Source of the DNA: Rohdeia mirabilis
GTDB taxonomy: Bacteria > Planctomycetota > UBA1135 > GCA-002686595
Assembly: GCA_007750655.1 (NCBI GenBank)
Contig: CP036290.1
Coordinates: 1,426,001-1,490,000, forward strand
Direction of reading: 5' to 3'
DNA: 64,000 nt
The position numbers were made by a program, and so were the translations under genes. Shown here piece by piece: positions 51,991 through 60,521 of this stretch; positions within the stretch are counted from its first letter, which is position 1, and each line of letters starts with the position of its first letter. The notes beneath the pieces are model-generated. The model did no database searches. It was not told the origin of the DNA and saw only the letters and a program-made list of their open reading frames with translations.

Positions 51991-52799
51991 TCGTTGCGGA
52001 GGGAGGGGCGCGAACGTTGGATCTCGGAAGACACCTTTTTCATGCCAGTGTATACGTTGGAAGTCGCGATGCTGGTCGGCCAACAACGCCTTGGATTCGT
52101 GATGTGGAGTCAGGCCTGCGCGTCTGGCAAGAGGGGACTACTGGGACGGGATGGGCATATCGTCCCTTAGGCTCGCGCGGATATTGGGGAACCGATGCGG
52201 AGCTTGATCCTGTGGCAGTGCAGTCTCTTAACGCGCGGCCGGGAGGCGCTGCCCATGCTTCGATCGTATTGTGGGGGAGGCGGGCAGTGATTTCTTGTGG
52301 TGCCGTCGGGCACGACGCGCAGATTGTTAGCATCGAGGCGGGCGAAGTTTTCTGTGATTTGGAGCCGCTAACTATCTTTAAGAGCCGCATGGTGAACGCG
52401 GACTTGTTGAGGGATGGGGAGGAGCTGTGTTTACGGCTAGCAGGATCTTCAGACGTGATTCGAGGTGGTCGTCAGGATGTGAGAGTGGATCAACACGGCG
52501 AGTTGCGGTGGTTGGGTGCTTCGGGGGATGTCATGTCGGTTGTGGATGTGTGGTTGCGACGTCGTGTTGAAACTGGTTTGGAGGGTGTGATGTTGAATCA
52601 AGGTTTGCTTCTCGATGAGAGGGAGTTCAGCAGCTCGCGAGTGTGGTTGAATGTTAGCGGCGCTGAGTTGGAGCGAGGTCTTGAGCTGCTTCGCGCAGGG
52701 GCAGGGGGTTGAGCAGTGATTCGCAGCGTGCGTGGCTGTCTGCGGTTCCATTTAGGGCGAGAGCTTTGCACCCGAGCATGCACTGTAGTTATTGCACCT

Positions 52800-53215
52800 G
52801 ATATGCGACCTGGGAGATGCCTGACCGAGGGCCCCACGGGGCGCTGATCGGGCGACCCACCGGGGCCTCGATCGGGCGCTCCTGGGGGCCGATTCCGGCC
52901 TCCGCGCCGCTCCCCAAGTTCCCCGCTGGTTCACCGATTTGGGCGTTTTCAAAATCGGCCTCCCGCCAGGGCTCGACCCCGTTTCACGCGCTGTGAGGCG
53001 GGGTCGAGTCGCGAAACCGAGGGTTATGCCGTAGAACTTGGCGGGGAACTCGGAGTGCACTTTTGGGAACTTCGAGTGCACTTTGGGAACTTGCCGGGGG
53101 TGCTCGGCGAGCGCGGCGCGAGGCGGCTCGAGAGGGCCGCTGCGGCGCGTTCTGGGAGGGCTCCCTGGCGCGTCCTGACCGGGCCGTTGACAGGGCGAGT
53201 CGGAGCGGCTGTGCC
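52800..53215. repeat. Long repeat C, copy 2
   Basis: Begins GATATGCGACCTGGGAG like copy 1 at 32950 and keeps the same stem-loop and GGGAACTT direct repeats. It marks the right edge of the last cassette. Confidence 0.85.
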
Positions 53216-53398
53216 CGCGTCTCGTCGGGCGGGGTCGACCGTGCCGAGATGAGTGCGGCCCTGGCCCGATGGCTGTGGCGACCAGGAAGAGCAGCGCCCG
53301 CGAATCTGGAGGTGGCGGTGACATCGTCCACACCGTCCACTCGCAGGCGCTGGGGTGGCTCGCCGTGGCTCGCCGTGTCTCCCGGACGCCCCGAAACT

Positions 53399-53453
53399 GT
53401 CCGCAGAATCCGCAGAACTCCCTCCGCGCCGCCTTTCTGCGGATTCTGCGGAC
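53399..53453. repeat. 19-bp perfect inverted repeat
   Basis: GTCCGCAGAATCCGCAGAA and its exact complement TTCTGCGGATTCTGCGGAC with a 17-nt spacer, 60 bp before the GIY-YIG gene. Each arm is itself a near-direct repeat of CCGCAGAA. A related imperfect palindrome lies at 54686-54738. Confidence 0.85.
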
Positions 53454-53512
53454 GATTCGTAGGGGTCTGCAAAACGTGGTGCGCCCCGGCGGGAGCCTCT
53501 AGGCTCGACCGG

Positions 53513-54016
53513 ATGCGCACGAGCAAGAGCTTCCTGGACCTACCCCAGTCGCCAGGTGTCTACGCCCTCTTCGGTGGTCGTGGAGGGGGGCATCACGTCG
53601 CCTACGTCGGCATCGGGTCGAAGGTTCGGACCCGCGTCCAGCAGCACCTGCTTCGACGGAACAGCAGCGTGACGACGGGCGAGAGCGTGGTCTCTCTCAA
53701 CCCGGACCTGGTGACGGAGGTCCGGTGGTGGTGCCGCGACGAGTTCGATCAGCCGGGCGTGCTCGAAGCTGCCGAGCAGGTGGCGTTCGATGTCCTGTCA
53801 CCGACCCTACGCAGCCGTGGCCGACTCGGTTCCGAAGCCGACGTAGCGCTTCGCCGGGCTGGCTTCCGTGAGCGGATGATCACCGTCTTCGAGGGGGAGG
53901 CCGACGGGCGCCTCACGGTCCCCTCGATGTCGGATGCGCTGGAGCGGCTGGCGAAGCTGGAGGATCGCGTGCAGCAGCTCGAAGACGCGGTGAAGGAGCT
54001 CACGGGGCGGTCCTGA
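53513..54016 (+). CDS. GIY-YIG nuclease-like protein
   Basis: 167 aa from the ATG at 53513; the frame upstream is repeat C. The N-terminal module reads PGVYALFGGRGGGHHVAYVGIGSKVRTRVQQHL, matching the GVY...YVG...R...H pattern of GIY-YIG endonucleases. The C-terminus is a coiled coil (SDALERLAKLEDRVQQLEDAVKEL). Probably a mobile-element-linked endonuclease. The catalytic Glu is not certain. Confidence 0.72.
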   Translation: MRTSKSFLDLPQSPGVYALFGGRGGGHHVAYVGIGSKVRTRVQQHLLRRNSSVTTGESVVSLNPDLVTEVRWWCRDEFDQPGVLEAAEQVAFDVLSPTLRSRGRLGSEADVALRRAGFRERMITVFEGEADGRLTVPSMSDALERLAKLEDRVQQLEDAVKELTGRS

Positions 54017-54182
54017 CACAGATCACGGGCGCGAGCGCGACGGCGAGTGTCGGTGATCGACGGGGTCCCCGTGACCCTGGGGCTCGAGAGGCCACGTAGC
54101 GAGCGGAGTCACGACTCGTCCGGGCGCTGCGACCCGTCTGGTGCCGCGGCCTCGTGTGATCGCCTCGCCGTCCGTTCGTGGG

Positions 54183-54515
54183 CTACGCCTGGTCGTCGAC
54201 CTTGGCGTCGGGACCGTTGCGCTTGACGGACTCGATTCCGTTGTCGCGCGCCGACGTGGACGAGTACATCTCGCTCTTGCCGATGATCTCGCCGTTGGCG
54301 GCCTTCAGCACGAAGTAGGGGCTCTTGTCCTTGGCCTCGCGCCGGTCGTACTTGGTGTCGTCGGGCGAATTCGTCCGGACGCTCTCGATGCCGTTCTCCG
54401 CCGACGCCTTCGCCTTGTACCTCTCGCTCGTCAGGATCACCTCGCCGTTCGCGGCCTTGAGGTTGAACATGAACTGGTCGTCGCTGGTCTTCTTGAGTTC
54501 GTACTTGGCAGCCAT
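54183..54515 (-). CDS. DUF1508/YegP-like small protein
   Basis: 110 aa from the ATG at 54515. Two tandem copies of the motif F.LKAANGE.I..SE.Y.....A..GIESV..N (FMFNLKAANGEVILTSERYKAKASAENGIESV and FVLKAANGEIIGKSEMYSSTSARDNGIESV), the definition of the DUF1508/YegP fold. Such proteins are small, cytosolic and of unknown function. GC-rich and monocistronic. Confidence 0.93.
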   Translation of the reverse strand: MAAKYELKKTSDDQFMFNLKAANGEVILTSERYKAKASAENGIESVRTNSPDDTKYDRREAKDKSPYFVLKAANGEIIGKSEMYSSTSARDNGIESVKRNGPDAKVDDQA

Positions 54516-55082
54516 GTCAGTCCTACTTGGGTTCGGGGGAGAGGCGTTCCGGGGCGGAGAGCCCTGGAGTGCCACCTGCTTGATCCTGCACACCCTAGGG
54601 GCCCGAGTTGATTCGCGCGACCGTGGGAGTCGCGGCGCCCATTCCGATCTGTGGGCCACATGCGTTTGGGGACTCCCTTGGAATCGTCCGCAGAAACCGC
54701 AGAAAGGCCAGGTGCCCGAGTTCTGCGGATTCCGCGGATGGTTTCGAGGTGACGACAGCGCGCGTTTGCCCGGTCCCCGCCACCAGGTGAAAGGTGCGGC
54801 CCCGGTCCTTGCCCACCGGGGCCGCGAGTGGGGCACCGAAGCACCCCAGGGAGGCGCAGTGACGGTGCTCGCAAAGCCGCCGCTGCGGGGTCGAGTATAC
54901 GGGCCGATAACTCGCGCGGGGGACTCGACCGAATCAGCCGGTCCAAACGTGCACTCGCAGTTCACCGCTCGGACCCGCTCACGTAGAATGGCCCTCTCGC
55001 CTCGGCCACGTCCAAGCGCGCGTCGTCTACGCGCACCCATCCAAGTCTGGCCACCAGCACCTACCCAGGTGACGACTTGGAC
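54516..55082. other. Intergenic region with repeat D copy 2
   Basis: No real gene. Contains the imperfect palindrome CCGCAGAAACCGCAGAA / TTCTGCGGATTCCGCGG (54686-54738) and repeat D at 54781-54882, homologous to 33998-34094. Confidence 0.6.
54781..54882. repeat. Repeat D, copy 2
   Basis: CACCAGGTGAAAGGTGCGGC with stem CCCCGGT/ACCGGGG, ending GCTCGCAAAGCCGCC. Close match to 33998-34094. Confidence 0.75.
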
Positions 55083-56363
55083 ATGGACACCCTGCGGGTC
55101 GAATGGACCCCTCGCGAGCGGCTCTTCTGCTCGCCCTCGAACCCCCGCGTCAACGACCACGCGGTGCCGCACGTGGCGGCGTCGCTCCGGCGCTTCGGCT
55201 GGCGGCAGCCGATTGTCGCCAAGCCATCCGGCGAGGTGATCGCCGGCAACACTCGGCTCAAGGCGGCGGGCGAGCTGGGCATGGCCGAAGTGCCCGTGGT
55301 CTGGTTCGAAGGGACTGACCTCGAGGCCACCGCGTTCGCCATCGCCGACAACCGGACCGGCGAGTTCGCCGAGTGGGACACGGGCGCGCTGGCGGCGCTC
55401 CTGGGCGAGCTGCGCGAGGAGGACGCGTTGGAGGGCGTCGGCTACGAGAGCGCCGACATCGACGCCCTGCTGCGCGAGCTGGAAGCGGAGGGCGACGCAG
55501 CCGATATCGGCGACGCGGGCGCACAGGAGCTGCCCGAGGAGCCTGTGACGCGGCCGGGCGACCTGTGGCTGCTCGGCGACCACCGGCTGCTCTGTGGCGA
55601 CTCCACGAGCGCCGAGGACGTCGAGCGACTGATGGCGGGGGAGGCCGCGTCGCTGCTCGCCACGGACCCGCCGTACCTGGTCGACTACGACGGTTCGAAC
55701 CACCCAGCTGAGCACCACAAGAAGGCTGGCCGGAAGGCGGCACCCGGCGCGGAGCTCGGCAACAAGCACTGGGACGCGTACATCGACCCCGAGTCGAGCG
55801 TGGAGTTCTTCGCGGGGTTCCTCGAAGTCGCGCTGGCCCACTGTATCGAGCGGGTGCCGGTGTACCAGTGGCACGCGACGCGTCGGCAGACGCTGGTCGA
55901 ACAGGCGTGGGTCCAGAACGGCCTGTTCGTTCACCAGACCATCGTGTGGGTGAAGGCGCGCGGGGTGCTCACGCGGAGCCACTACCTGTGGCAGCACGAG
56001 CCCTGCTTCTACGGATGGCGGACGGGGATGCAGCCCGAGAAGCCGCGTCGACCCGCTCCGAACCTGACCACAGTGTGGGACATCGACCAGGTCGGGCAGA
56101 TGGATGGGATACACCCCACGCAGAAGCCATTGCGCATCTTCGAGATCCCGATCGAGCACCACACGCTCAAGGGCGAAGTCGTGCTCGAACCCTTCAGCGG
56201 CAGCGGGTCGCAGCTGATCGCAGCCGAGCGCCTGGGTCGTCGGTGCTTCGGCATGGAGAAGTCCCCGCAGTTCGTCGACGCCGCCGTCCAGCGCTGGCAG
56301 AAGGCGACCGGGCAACAGGCGGTGCTTGAGTCGACGGGGCAGCCCGACGGAGGCCGCGAGTGA
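55083..56363 (+). CDS. ParB-like/DNA adenine methyltransferase fusion
   Basis: 426 aa from the ATG at 55083 (a TTG six bases upstream is less likely). Residues ~5-100 form a ParB N-terminal-like domain (NPRVNDHAVPHVAASLRRFG, IVAKPSGEVIAGNTRLKAA). From ~160 follows an N6-adenine/N4-cytosine methylase: GDSTSAEDVERLMAG, catalytic TDPPYLVDYDG, and the C-terminal HPTQKPLRIFEIPI...EVVLEPFSGSGSQLIAAERLGR SAM-binding motif. Such fusions are common in phages, next to terminase genes, and are thought to modify element DNA. Overlaps the next gene by four bases. Confidence 0.92.
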   Translation: MDTLRVEWTPRERLFCSPSNPRVNDHAVPHVAASLRRFGWRQPIVAKPSGEVIAGNTRLKAAGELGMAEVPVVWFEGTDLEATAFAIADNRTGEFAEWDTGALAALLGELREEDALEGVGYESADIDALLRELEAEGDAADIGDAGAQELPEEPVTRPGDLWLLGDHRLLCGDSTSAEDVERLMAGEAASLLATDPPYLVDYDGSNHPAEHHKKAGRKAAPGAELGNKHWDAYIDPESSVEFFAGFLEVALAHCIERVPVYQWHATRRQTLVEQAWVQNGLFVHQTIVWVKARGVLTRSHYLWQHEPCFYGWRTGMQPEKPRRPAPNLTTVWDIDQVGQMDGIHPTQKPLRIFEIPIEHHTLKGEVVLEPFSGSGSQLIAAERLGRRCFGMEKSPQFVDAAVQRWQKATGQQAVLESTGQPDGGRE

Positions 56364-56806
56364 CCAAGCGCATCCCCGACGAAGCGTTCACGTTCTACAT
56401 GGGGCTGGGACCCGACCGCAGCTACCAGAAGGTCGCCGATCGATTCGATGTCTCGAAGCGCGCGGTGTCGAAGCGCGCCCAAGCGGACGACTGGGCGGGC
56501 CGCGCCGAGAAGATCCAGGCCGAGTCGCGCGCGCGCCAGGACGCCGGGATCGTGGACGCGTTCGACGAGATGAACCAGCGCCACCTGAAGGTGCTGAAGG
56601 TGATCCAGGGCAAGGCGCTCGAAGCCCTGAGGACCCTACCGCTCGAGCGAGCTACTGACGCGGTGAAGGCGCTCGAGCTGGTCATGAAGCAGGAGCGGAT
56701 CGCACGCGGTGACCCGGACGAGGGCAACGAGACCGTCGAGCAGCTGATCAAGCGCGAGTACGAGCGCTGGCTGGTCGCGTCCGACGGCACGGAGTCGGAC
56801 CGATGA
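56360..56806 (+). CDS. Terminase small subunit-like protein
   Basis: 148 aa from the GTG at 56360 (GTGA overlap). N-terminal helix-turn-helix (SYQKVADRFDVSKRAVSKRAQADDWAGR), then a long helical oligomerisation region (DEMNQRHLKVLKVIQGKALEALRTLPLERATDAVKALELVMKQER). Typical of small terminase subunits, which recognise packaging sites. Its position between methylase and large terminase supports this. Confidence 0.85.
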   Translation: MTKRIPDEAFTFYMGLGPDRSYQKVADRFDVSKRAVSKRAQADDWAGRAEKIQAESRARQDAGIVDAFDEMNQRHLKVLKVIQGKALEALRTLPLERATDAVKALELVMKQERIARGDPDEGNETVEQLIKREYERWLVASDGTESDR

Positions 56807-58074
56807 GCGGCATCCCCAAGATCCAGCGGCGCCTCGACCGACGCGCGTTCTTCGAGGACCTGGGCTACGAGCCGCACGACGGCCAGTGGCTGATCCACGA
56901 GTCCACCGCTCCGCGTCGCGTCGTGGCCTGCGGCGTCCGCTGGGGCAAGACCGTCTGCGCTGCCATGGAGGGCCTGGCCGCCGCGATGGAGCCTGCCGAG
57001 CGCTCCGTCGGGTGGGTGTGTGCGCCGACCTACGATCTCGCCGACCGCGTGTTCCGCGAGCTGCAGCTGACGATCATGGAGAAGCTGCCGCACCGCGTGA
57101 TCTCGATGCGGGAGTCCGACCGGCGAATCCTGCTGCGGAACCTGGCGGGTGGTCGCAGCGAGATCAGAGCGAAGTCGGCCGACAACCCGGTCAGCCTGCT
57201 GGGCGAGGGTCTGGACTGGCTCATCGTGGACGAAGCCTCGCGCCTCAAGCCGACCATCTGGCAGGCACACCTGTCACAGCGTCTGATCGACAAGCAGGGC
57301 TGGGCGCTGCTGATCTCGACACCGAAGGGCAAGGGCTACTTCTACGACCTGTGGCGACGCGGGGCGGGTGACGACGACGCGTTCGCCGCCTGGAACAACC
57401 CCAGCTGGACGAACCCGCTGCTCGACGCCGCACTCATCGAGTCGGAGCGGTCACGCCTCCCCGAGCGGGTCTTCCTGCAGGAGTTCGGAGCGGAGTTCAT
57501 CGAGGGCGCTGGCGCCGTGTTCCGCAACGTCCGCGAGTGCGCGACCGGGTGCTGGCGCGAACCCGTGCACGGCGCGTCGTACTACGGCGGCCTGGACCTG
57601 GCCAAGGTCGAGGACTACACGGTCTTCGTGATCGTGGACCAGGAGGGCCGCGTGTGCTTCGTGGACCGCTTCCACCGCCTCGACTGGTCGATCCAGATCC
57701 AGCGCATCAAGGCCGCCTACCGTCGCTTCGGTGAGGTGCAGATCCACGTGGACTCGACCGGGGTGGGGGAGCCCGTGTACGAGGCGCTGCTGCACGAGGA
57801 CCTGTACGTACGGCCCTACCCGTTCACCGCGAAGTCGAAGTCCGCCCTGATCGACAACCTCGCGCTGCTGCTCGAAGAGAAGTCCATCGAGCTACCGACT
57901 CCGCTGGCCTGGCCCGAGGGCATCGAGGAGCTGGAGGCGTTCGAGTACTCGGTCACCGACTCGGGCAACGTGAAGATGAGCGCGCCCGGCGGCCAGCACG
58001 ACGACTGCGTGGCCGCGCTGGGGCTGGCGGTGTGGCCGTTGCGGGAGTCGAGGGTGTCGCTGCAGATCTGGTAG
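56803..58074 (+). CDS. Phage terminase large subunit
   Basis: 423 aa from the ATG at 56803 (ATGA overlap). ATPase: Walker A-like GVRWGKTV, Walker B WLIVDEAS, coupling motif LLISTPKGKG. Nuclease: YYGGLDLAKVEDYTVFV, VDSTGVGEPVYEALL and HDDCVAALGLAV supply the RNase-H-like acidic residues. It should package DNA into capsids, yet no portal, protease or capsid gene follows. Confidence 0.95.
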   Translation: MSGIPKIQRRLDRRAFFEDLGYEPHDGQWLIHESTAPRRVVACGVRWGKTVCAAMEGLAAAMEPAERSVGWVCAPTYDLADRVFRELQLTIMEKLPHRVISMRESDRRILLRNLAGGRSEIRAKSADNPVSLLGEGLDWLIVDEASRLKPTIWQAHLSQRLIDKQGWALLISTPKGKGYFYDLWRRGAGDDDAFAAWNNPSWTNPLLDAALIESERSRLPERVFLQEFGAEFIEGAGAVFRNVRECATGCWREPVHGASYYGGLDLAKVEDYTVFVIVDQEGRVCFVDRFHRLDWSIQIQRIKAAYRRFGEVQIHVDSTGVGEPVYEALLHEDLYVRPYPFTAKSKSALIDNLALLLEEKSIELPTPLAWPEGIEELEAFEYSVTDSGNVKMSAPGGQHDDCVAALGLAVWPLRESRVSLQIW

Positions 58075-58264
58075 CGCGGGGTGCGGGTGCGGAGGGGCTC
58101 CATCCGCTCCACCGAGGGCGCGCCGACGTGGCCCCTGGCGCCGTGAGCTGGCCCCAGCCCCCGTTTCGCTACCATAGGGGCCACGCGGGCTCTGTGCCGC
58201 GCCTTGCCTTCGGGGGCCCAGCCTGCCCCTATGCGACCTCCACCCAGCCCTGGAGGATTCCAAG
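58075..58264 (+). promoter_or_regulatory. Leader of the tyrosine recombinase gene
   Basis: No gene. Contains the inverted pair CATAGGGGC (58173-58181) and GCCCCTATG (58225-58233), and TATGCGACC at 58230-58238, similar to the GATATGCGACC border motif seen at several cassette edges. GGAGGATT precedes the start. Confidence 0.4.
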
Positions 58265-59122
58265 TTGAAGATTCAAGACGCCCTCGCGGACTACCTGGTC
58301 CAGCTCGAGGCCGACGGTCGCTCGAAGCACACCGTCGGTCAGTACTCCCGCTTCCTGACCCAGCTCGGGTTGTGGATGGAGCGGGTGCTCGGTTCGCCCG
58401 AACTGGACGCGCTCCGGCACCAGGAACTCGCGCGGTTTCTCGTGTCGGACGACGCGACAAAGAAAGTCGACGGCAAGCCGAAGAAGCCGTCCTCGATGAA
58501 CGCCCTGCGCTCCTGCGTGAGGGCGTTCTTCATCTACTGCGAGGTCGCGGACTACACGGCCAAGAACCCCGCGCGGCTGGTGAAGCGCGCCGTGGTAGGG
58601 GAGCCCGCGATCCGCTCGCTGTCCGAGCGCGAGGTCGGACTGCTTCGGTCCGCACTGGCCCAGGCCACGTCACCGAGCGAGCGCCGCGACCGCGTGCTGA
58701 TCGAACTGATGCTCCGCACCGGCGTCCGTCTGGCCAGCGCGCTCGCGCTCGAAGTCCAGGAGCTGGAGCTCGACGACGGGCTCGCGTACGTGCTCCACAT
58801 GAAGCGCGGCAAGCAGATGACCGTCCGCCTGGACGGGCCGCTGGTCGAGCTGCTCCGCGAGCATGTCGGCGACGAGACCTACGGTCCGCTCTTCCTCAAC
58901 GACGACGGCGAGCCGCTGTCGGACCGGAGCGTCCAGCGACGCTTCAAGCGGTGGCTCGATCGAGCAGGCATCCGCAGGCCAGCCAGCCCCCACGCGTTGC
59001 GGCACACGTTCGCCACACGGATGTACGAACAGACCCGAGACCTCGAACTGGTGCGCGTGGCGATGGGTCACGCGTCGGTGGCGACGACGGGGAGGTACGC
59101 GATGACTGCCCGAGGGCGGTGA
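58265..59122 (+). CDS. Tyrosine recombinase (XerC/D-like)
   Basis: 285 aa from the TTG at 58265, with GGAGG ten bases before. N-terminal SAM-like domain (ALADYLVQLEADGRSKHTVGQYSRF). The catalytic domain shows the Arg of TGVRLASALAL, a Lys at MKRGKQMTV, HALRHTFATRMYE (H-x-x-R), GHASVATTGRY with the His and the nucleophilic Tyr. Length is that of a simple XerC/D-type enzyme. It could act on the element ends or on the cassette borders; neither is shown. Confidence 0.93.
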   Translation: MKIQDALADYLVQLEADGRSKHTVGQYSRFLTQLGLWMERVLGSPELDALRHQELARFLVSDDATKKVDGKPKKPSSMNALRSCVRAFFIYCEVADYTAKNPARLVKRAVVGEPAIRSLSEREVGLLRSALAQATSPSERRDRVLIELMLRTGVRLASALALEVQELELDDGLAYVLHMKRGKQMTVRLDGPLVELLREHVGDETYGPLFLNDDGEPLSDRSVQRRFKRWLDRAGIRRPASPHALRHTFATRMYEQTRDLELVRVAMGHASVATTGRYAMTARGR

Positions 59123-59131
59123 GGAGTAGGG

Positions 59132-60208
59132 ATGGTCGACAAGTCGCGCATCCGGTCGATTCTTGAGACGCTCGCAGCGCACGAGACCACCCCGACTCTC
59201 GCCGAACTGCGGTACGAGGCGCGCCTGGGAGTGTGGGCGCTAGGGTCTGCCTGTGCGAAGCCAGGCGAGGCGCCGGTCTTCGCAGGACGGTGGAGGCACG
59301 AGCGAGCAACCCAGAGGGCGATCGGCAGGTACGAGCAACGGATAGCGCAGCGTGTGGCGAGCAACTCGGACGTCGACAAGTGGGCGCTTGCGATGGCAGA
59401 GCTCTACGCGAAGTTCGCGGCATGCGTAGTCGGTAGCGGAGAGCTTGAGTTCTGGCGTGCCCAAGACTGCGTTGCCGTGGCCGCCGCAAGCCCTGCGTTG
59501 CGATCGCTGGATGGGCGTTCGGGCGCGATGAGCGGCCTACATGTGGCCGAACTCGCACACGGATTGGTCGAGACGCTGCTCTCGGATGCTCCGCATGACA
59601 GTGATCCGGTGTGGAGACCTGGGCGAGTGTGCAAGGCCAAGGCCCAAGTCGAGTTCGTTGGGATCGCAGCCATGGCGCCGCGGGCAGTGGTTCGCCTTGG
59701 GGGGTACTTCGAGGGGGTGGAGGACTTCTTGGTCGAGATTGCGAGCCGTGCTCCCTCTGCGCTCGCTGGCGATGATGGGGCGAGACCTACCGAGGATGAG
59801 CTTCGTAGCTTTCGGTGGCCTGGCCCCTCGACCGTTGCCAGCTCTGAAGAAGCCGAGGCCTCGGATAGACATTCGAGCATCGGCGTACAGCTAACCCCGC
59901 CTGGAGGCGACGGCGACGACGGGAAGGCGATCGGTCGAGCGCCGACTCGACTGGAATCTGCACTCGATCGACTTCCCACTGGATTCGCGCTCACGGAGAC
60001 GGAACGAGCAGTCCTGGAGTTGCTCTGTAACGCTGGCCGAGGCACCGGCAAGAACTCCAAGGACCTCGTGTTCGAGTTGAAGAAAGAGTACGGGATCGAC
60101 GTTCGCGAGGACTCTGTTCGGCAGTCGCTGATCCCCTCGCTCCGCAGGAACGGTCAAGTCATCAGGCACTTGGGCGGCAAGCGGGGCTACGTGTTCGTGG
60201 ACGAGTAG
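59132..60208 (+). CDS. Hypothetical protein with C-terminal winged-helix-like region
   Basis: 358 aa from the ATG at 59132, nine bases after the recombinase stop. N-terminal half is helical (KWALAMAELYAKFAACVVGSGELEFW); a linker rich in Ser/Gly follows; the last ~80 residues (LTETERAVLELLCNAGRGTGKNSKDLVFELKKEYGIDVREDSVRQSLIPSLRRNGQVIRHLGGKRGY) look like a winged-helix DNA-binding domain. Possibly a regulator or replication accessory protein. Family not recognised. Confidence 0.7.
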   Translation: MVDKSRIRSILETLAAHETTPTLAELRYEARLGVWALGSACAKPGEAPVFAGRWRHERATQRAIGRYEQRIAQRVASNSDVDKWALAMAELYAKFAACVVGSGELEFWRAQDCVAVAAASPALRSLDGRSGAMSGLHVAELAHGLVETLLSDAPHDSDPVWRPGRVCKAKAQVEFVGIAAMAPRAVVRLGGYFEGVEDFLVEIASRAPSALAGDDGARPTEDELRSFRWPGPSTVASSEEAEASDRHSSIGVQLTPPGGDGDDGKAIGRAPTRLESALDRLPTGFALTETERAVLELLCNAGRGTGKNSKDLVFELKKEYGIDVREDSVRQSLIPSLRRNGQVIRHLGGKRGYVFVDE

Positions 60209-60296
60209 GCCACGGGGCGTGCAGGCGACGCGCTGACTACGCAACGCCTACGTCCAGACGACGGACGCGGAATCGTCCCGAAGGCACGTTCTGGGG

Positions 60297-60521
60297 GTGA
60301 GACACTCCAAGTGCCAACTACTGTCCCTGGCCGACCTCGCGGTCGAACTCGGGTTCCCCGTCCCCTGGATCGCCAGCGAGGCCATCGCTGGCCGCATCCC
60401 GTTTGTCCGCGTCGGTGACGAGGTCTGGTTCTCGCCATGGCGGGTCCAGACCGCGCTCGTTGCGCGACTCCACGTCGAGTGGCTCAAGCTCGAGAGTGAC
60501 GGTTGGGAGGTGGGCCAATGA
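60297..60521 (+). CDS. Small helix-turn-helix (excisionase-like) protein
   Basis: 74 aa from the GTG at 60297. LLSLADLAVELGFPVPWIASEAIAGRIPFVRVGDEVWFSPWRVQTAL follows the MerR/Xis-type pattern of helix-turn-helix plus wing (IPFVRVGDEVWF). ATGA overlap with the primase gene. Could serve as excisionase or regulator. Confidence 0.7.
   Translation: MRHSKCQLLSLADLAVELGFPVPWIASEAIAGRIPFVRVGDEVWFSPWRVQTALVARLHVEWLKLESDGWEVGQ

Larger units (their letters stand above)
48735..52712 (+). pseudogene. Membrane-anchored beta-rich protein interrupted by IS256 copy 3
   Basis: Two pieces, 48735-50558 (608 codons) and 51999-52712 (237 codons plus stop), rejoin in frame when the IS and one 8-bp duplication are removed, giving 845 aa. 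Anchor AIPIVCAVAALVGLVWWLGG, then a long beta-rich body (VCFLEVRGDAGVAGEHFNLSV.., LTLAIRTASGVMLEETVVEL). The ATG at 48735 is preferred to a TTG at 48717. A G9 tract at 50067-50075 is in frame. Second gene of the pair with the transglutaminase-like protein. Confidence 0.88.
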
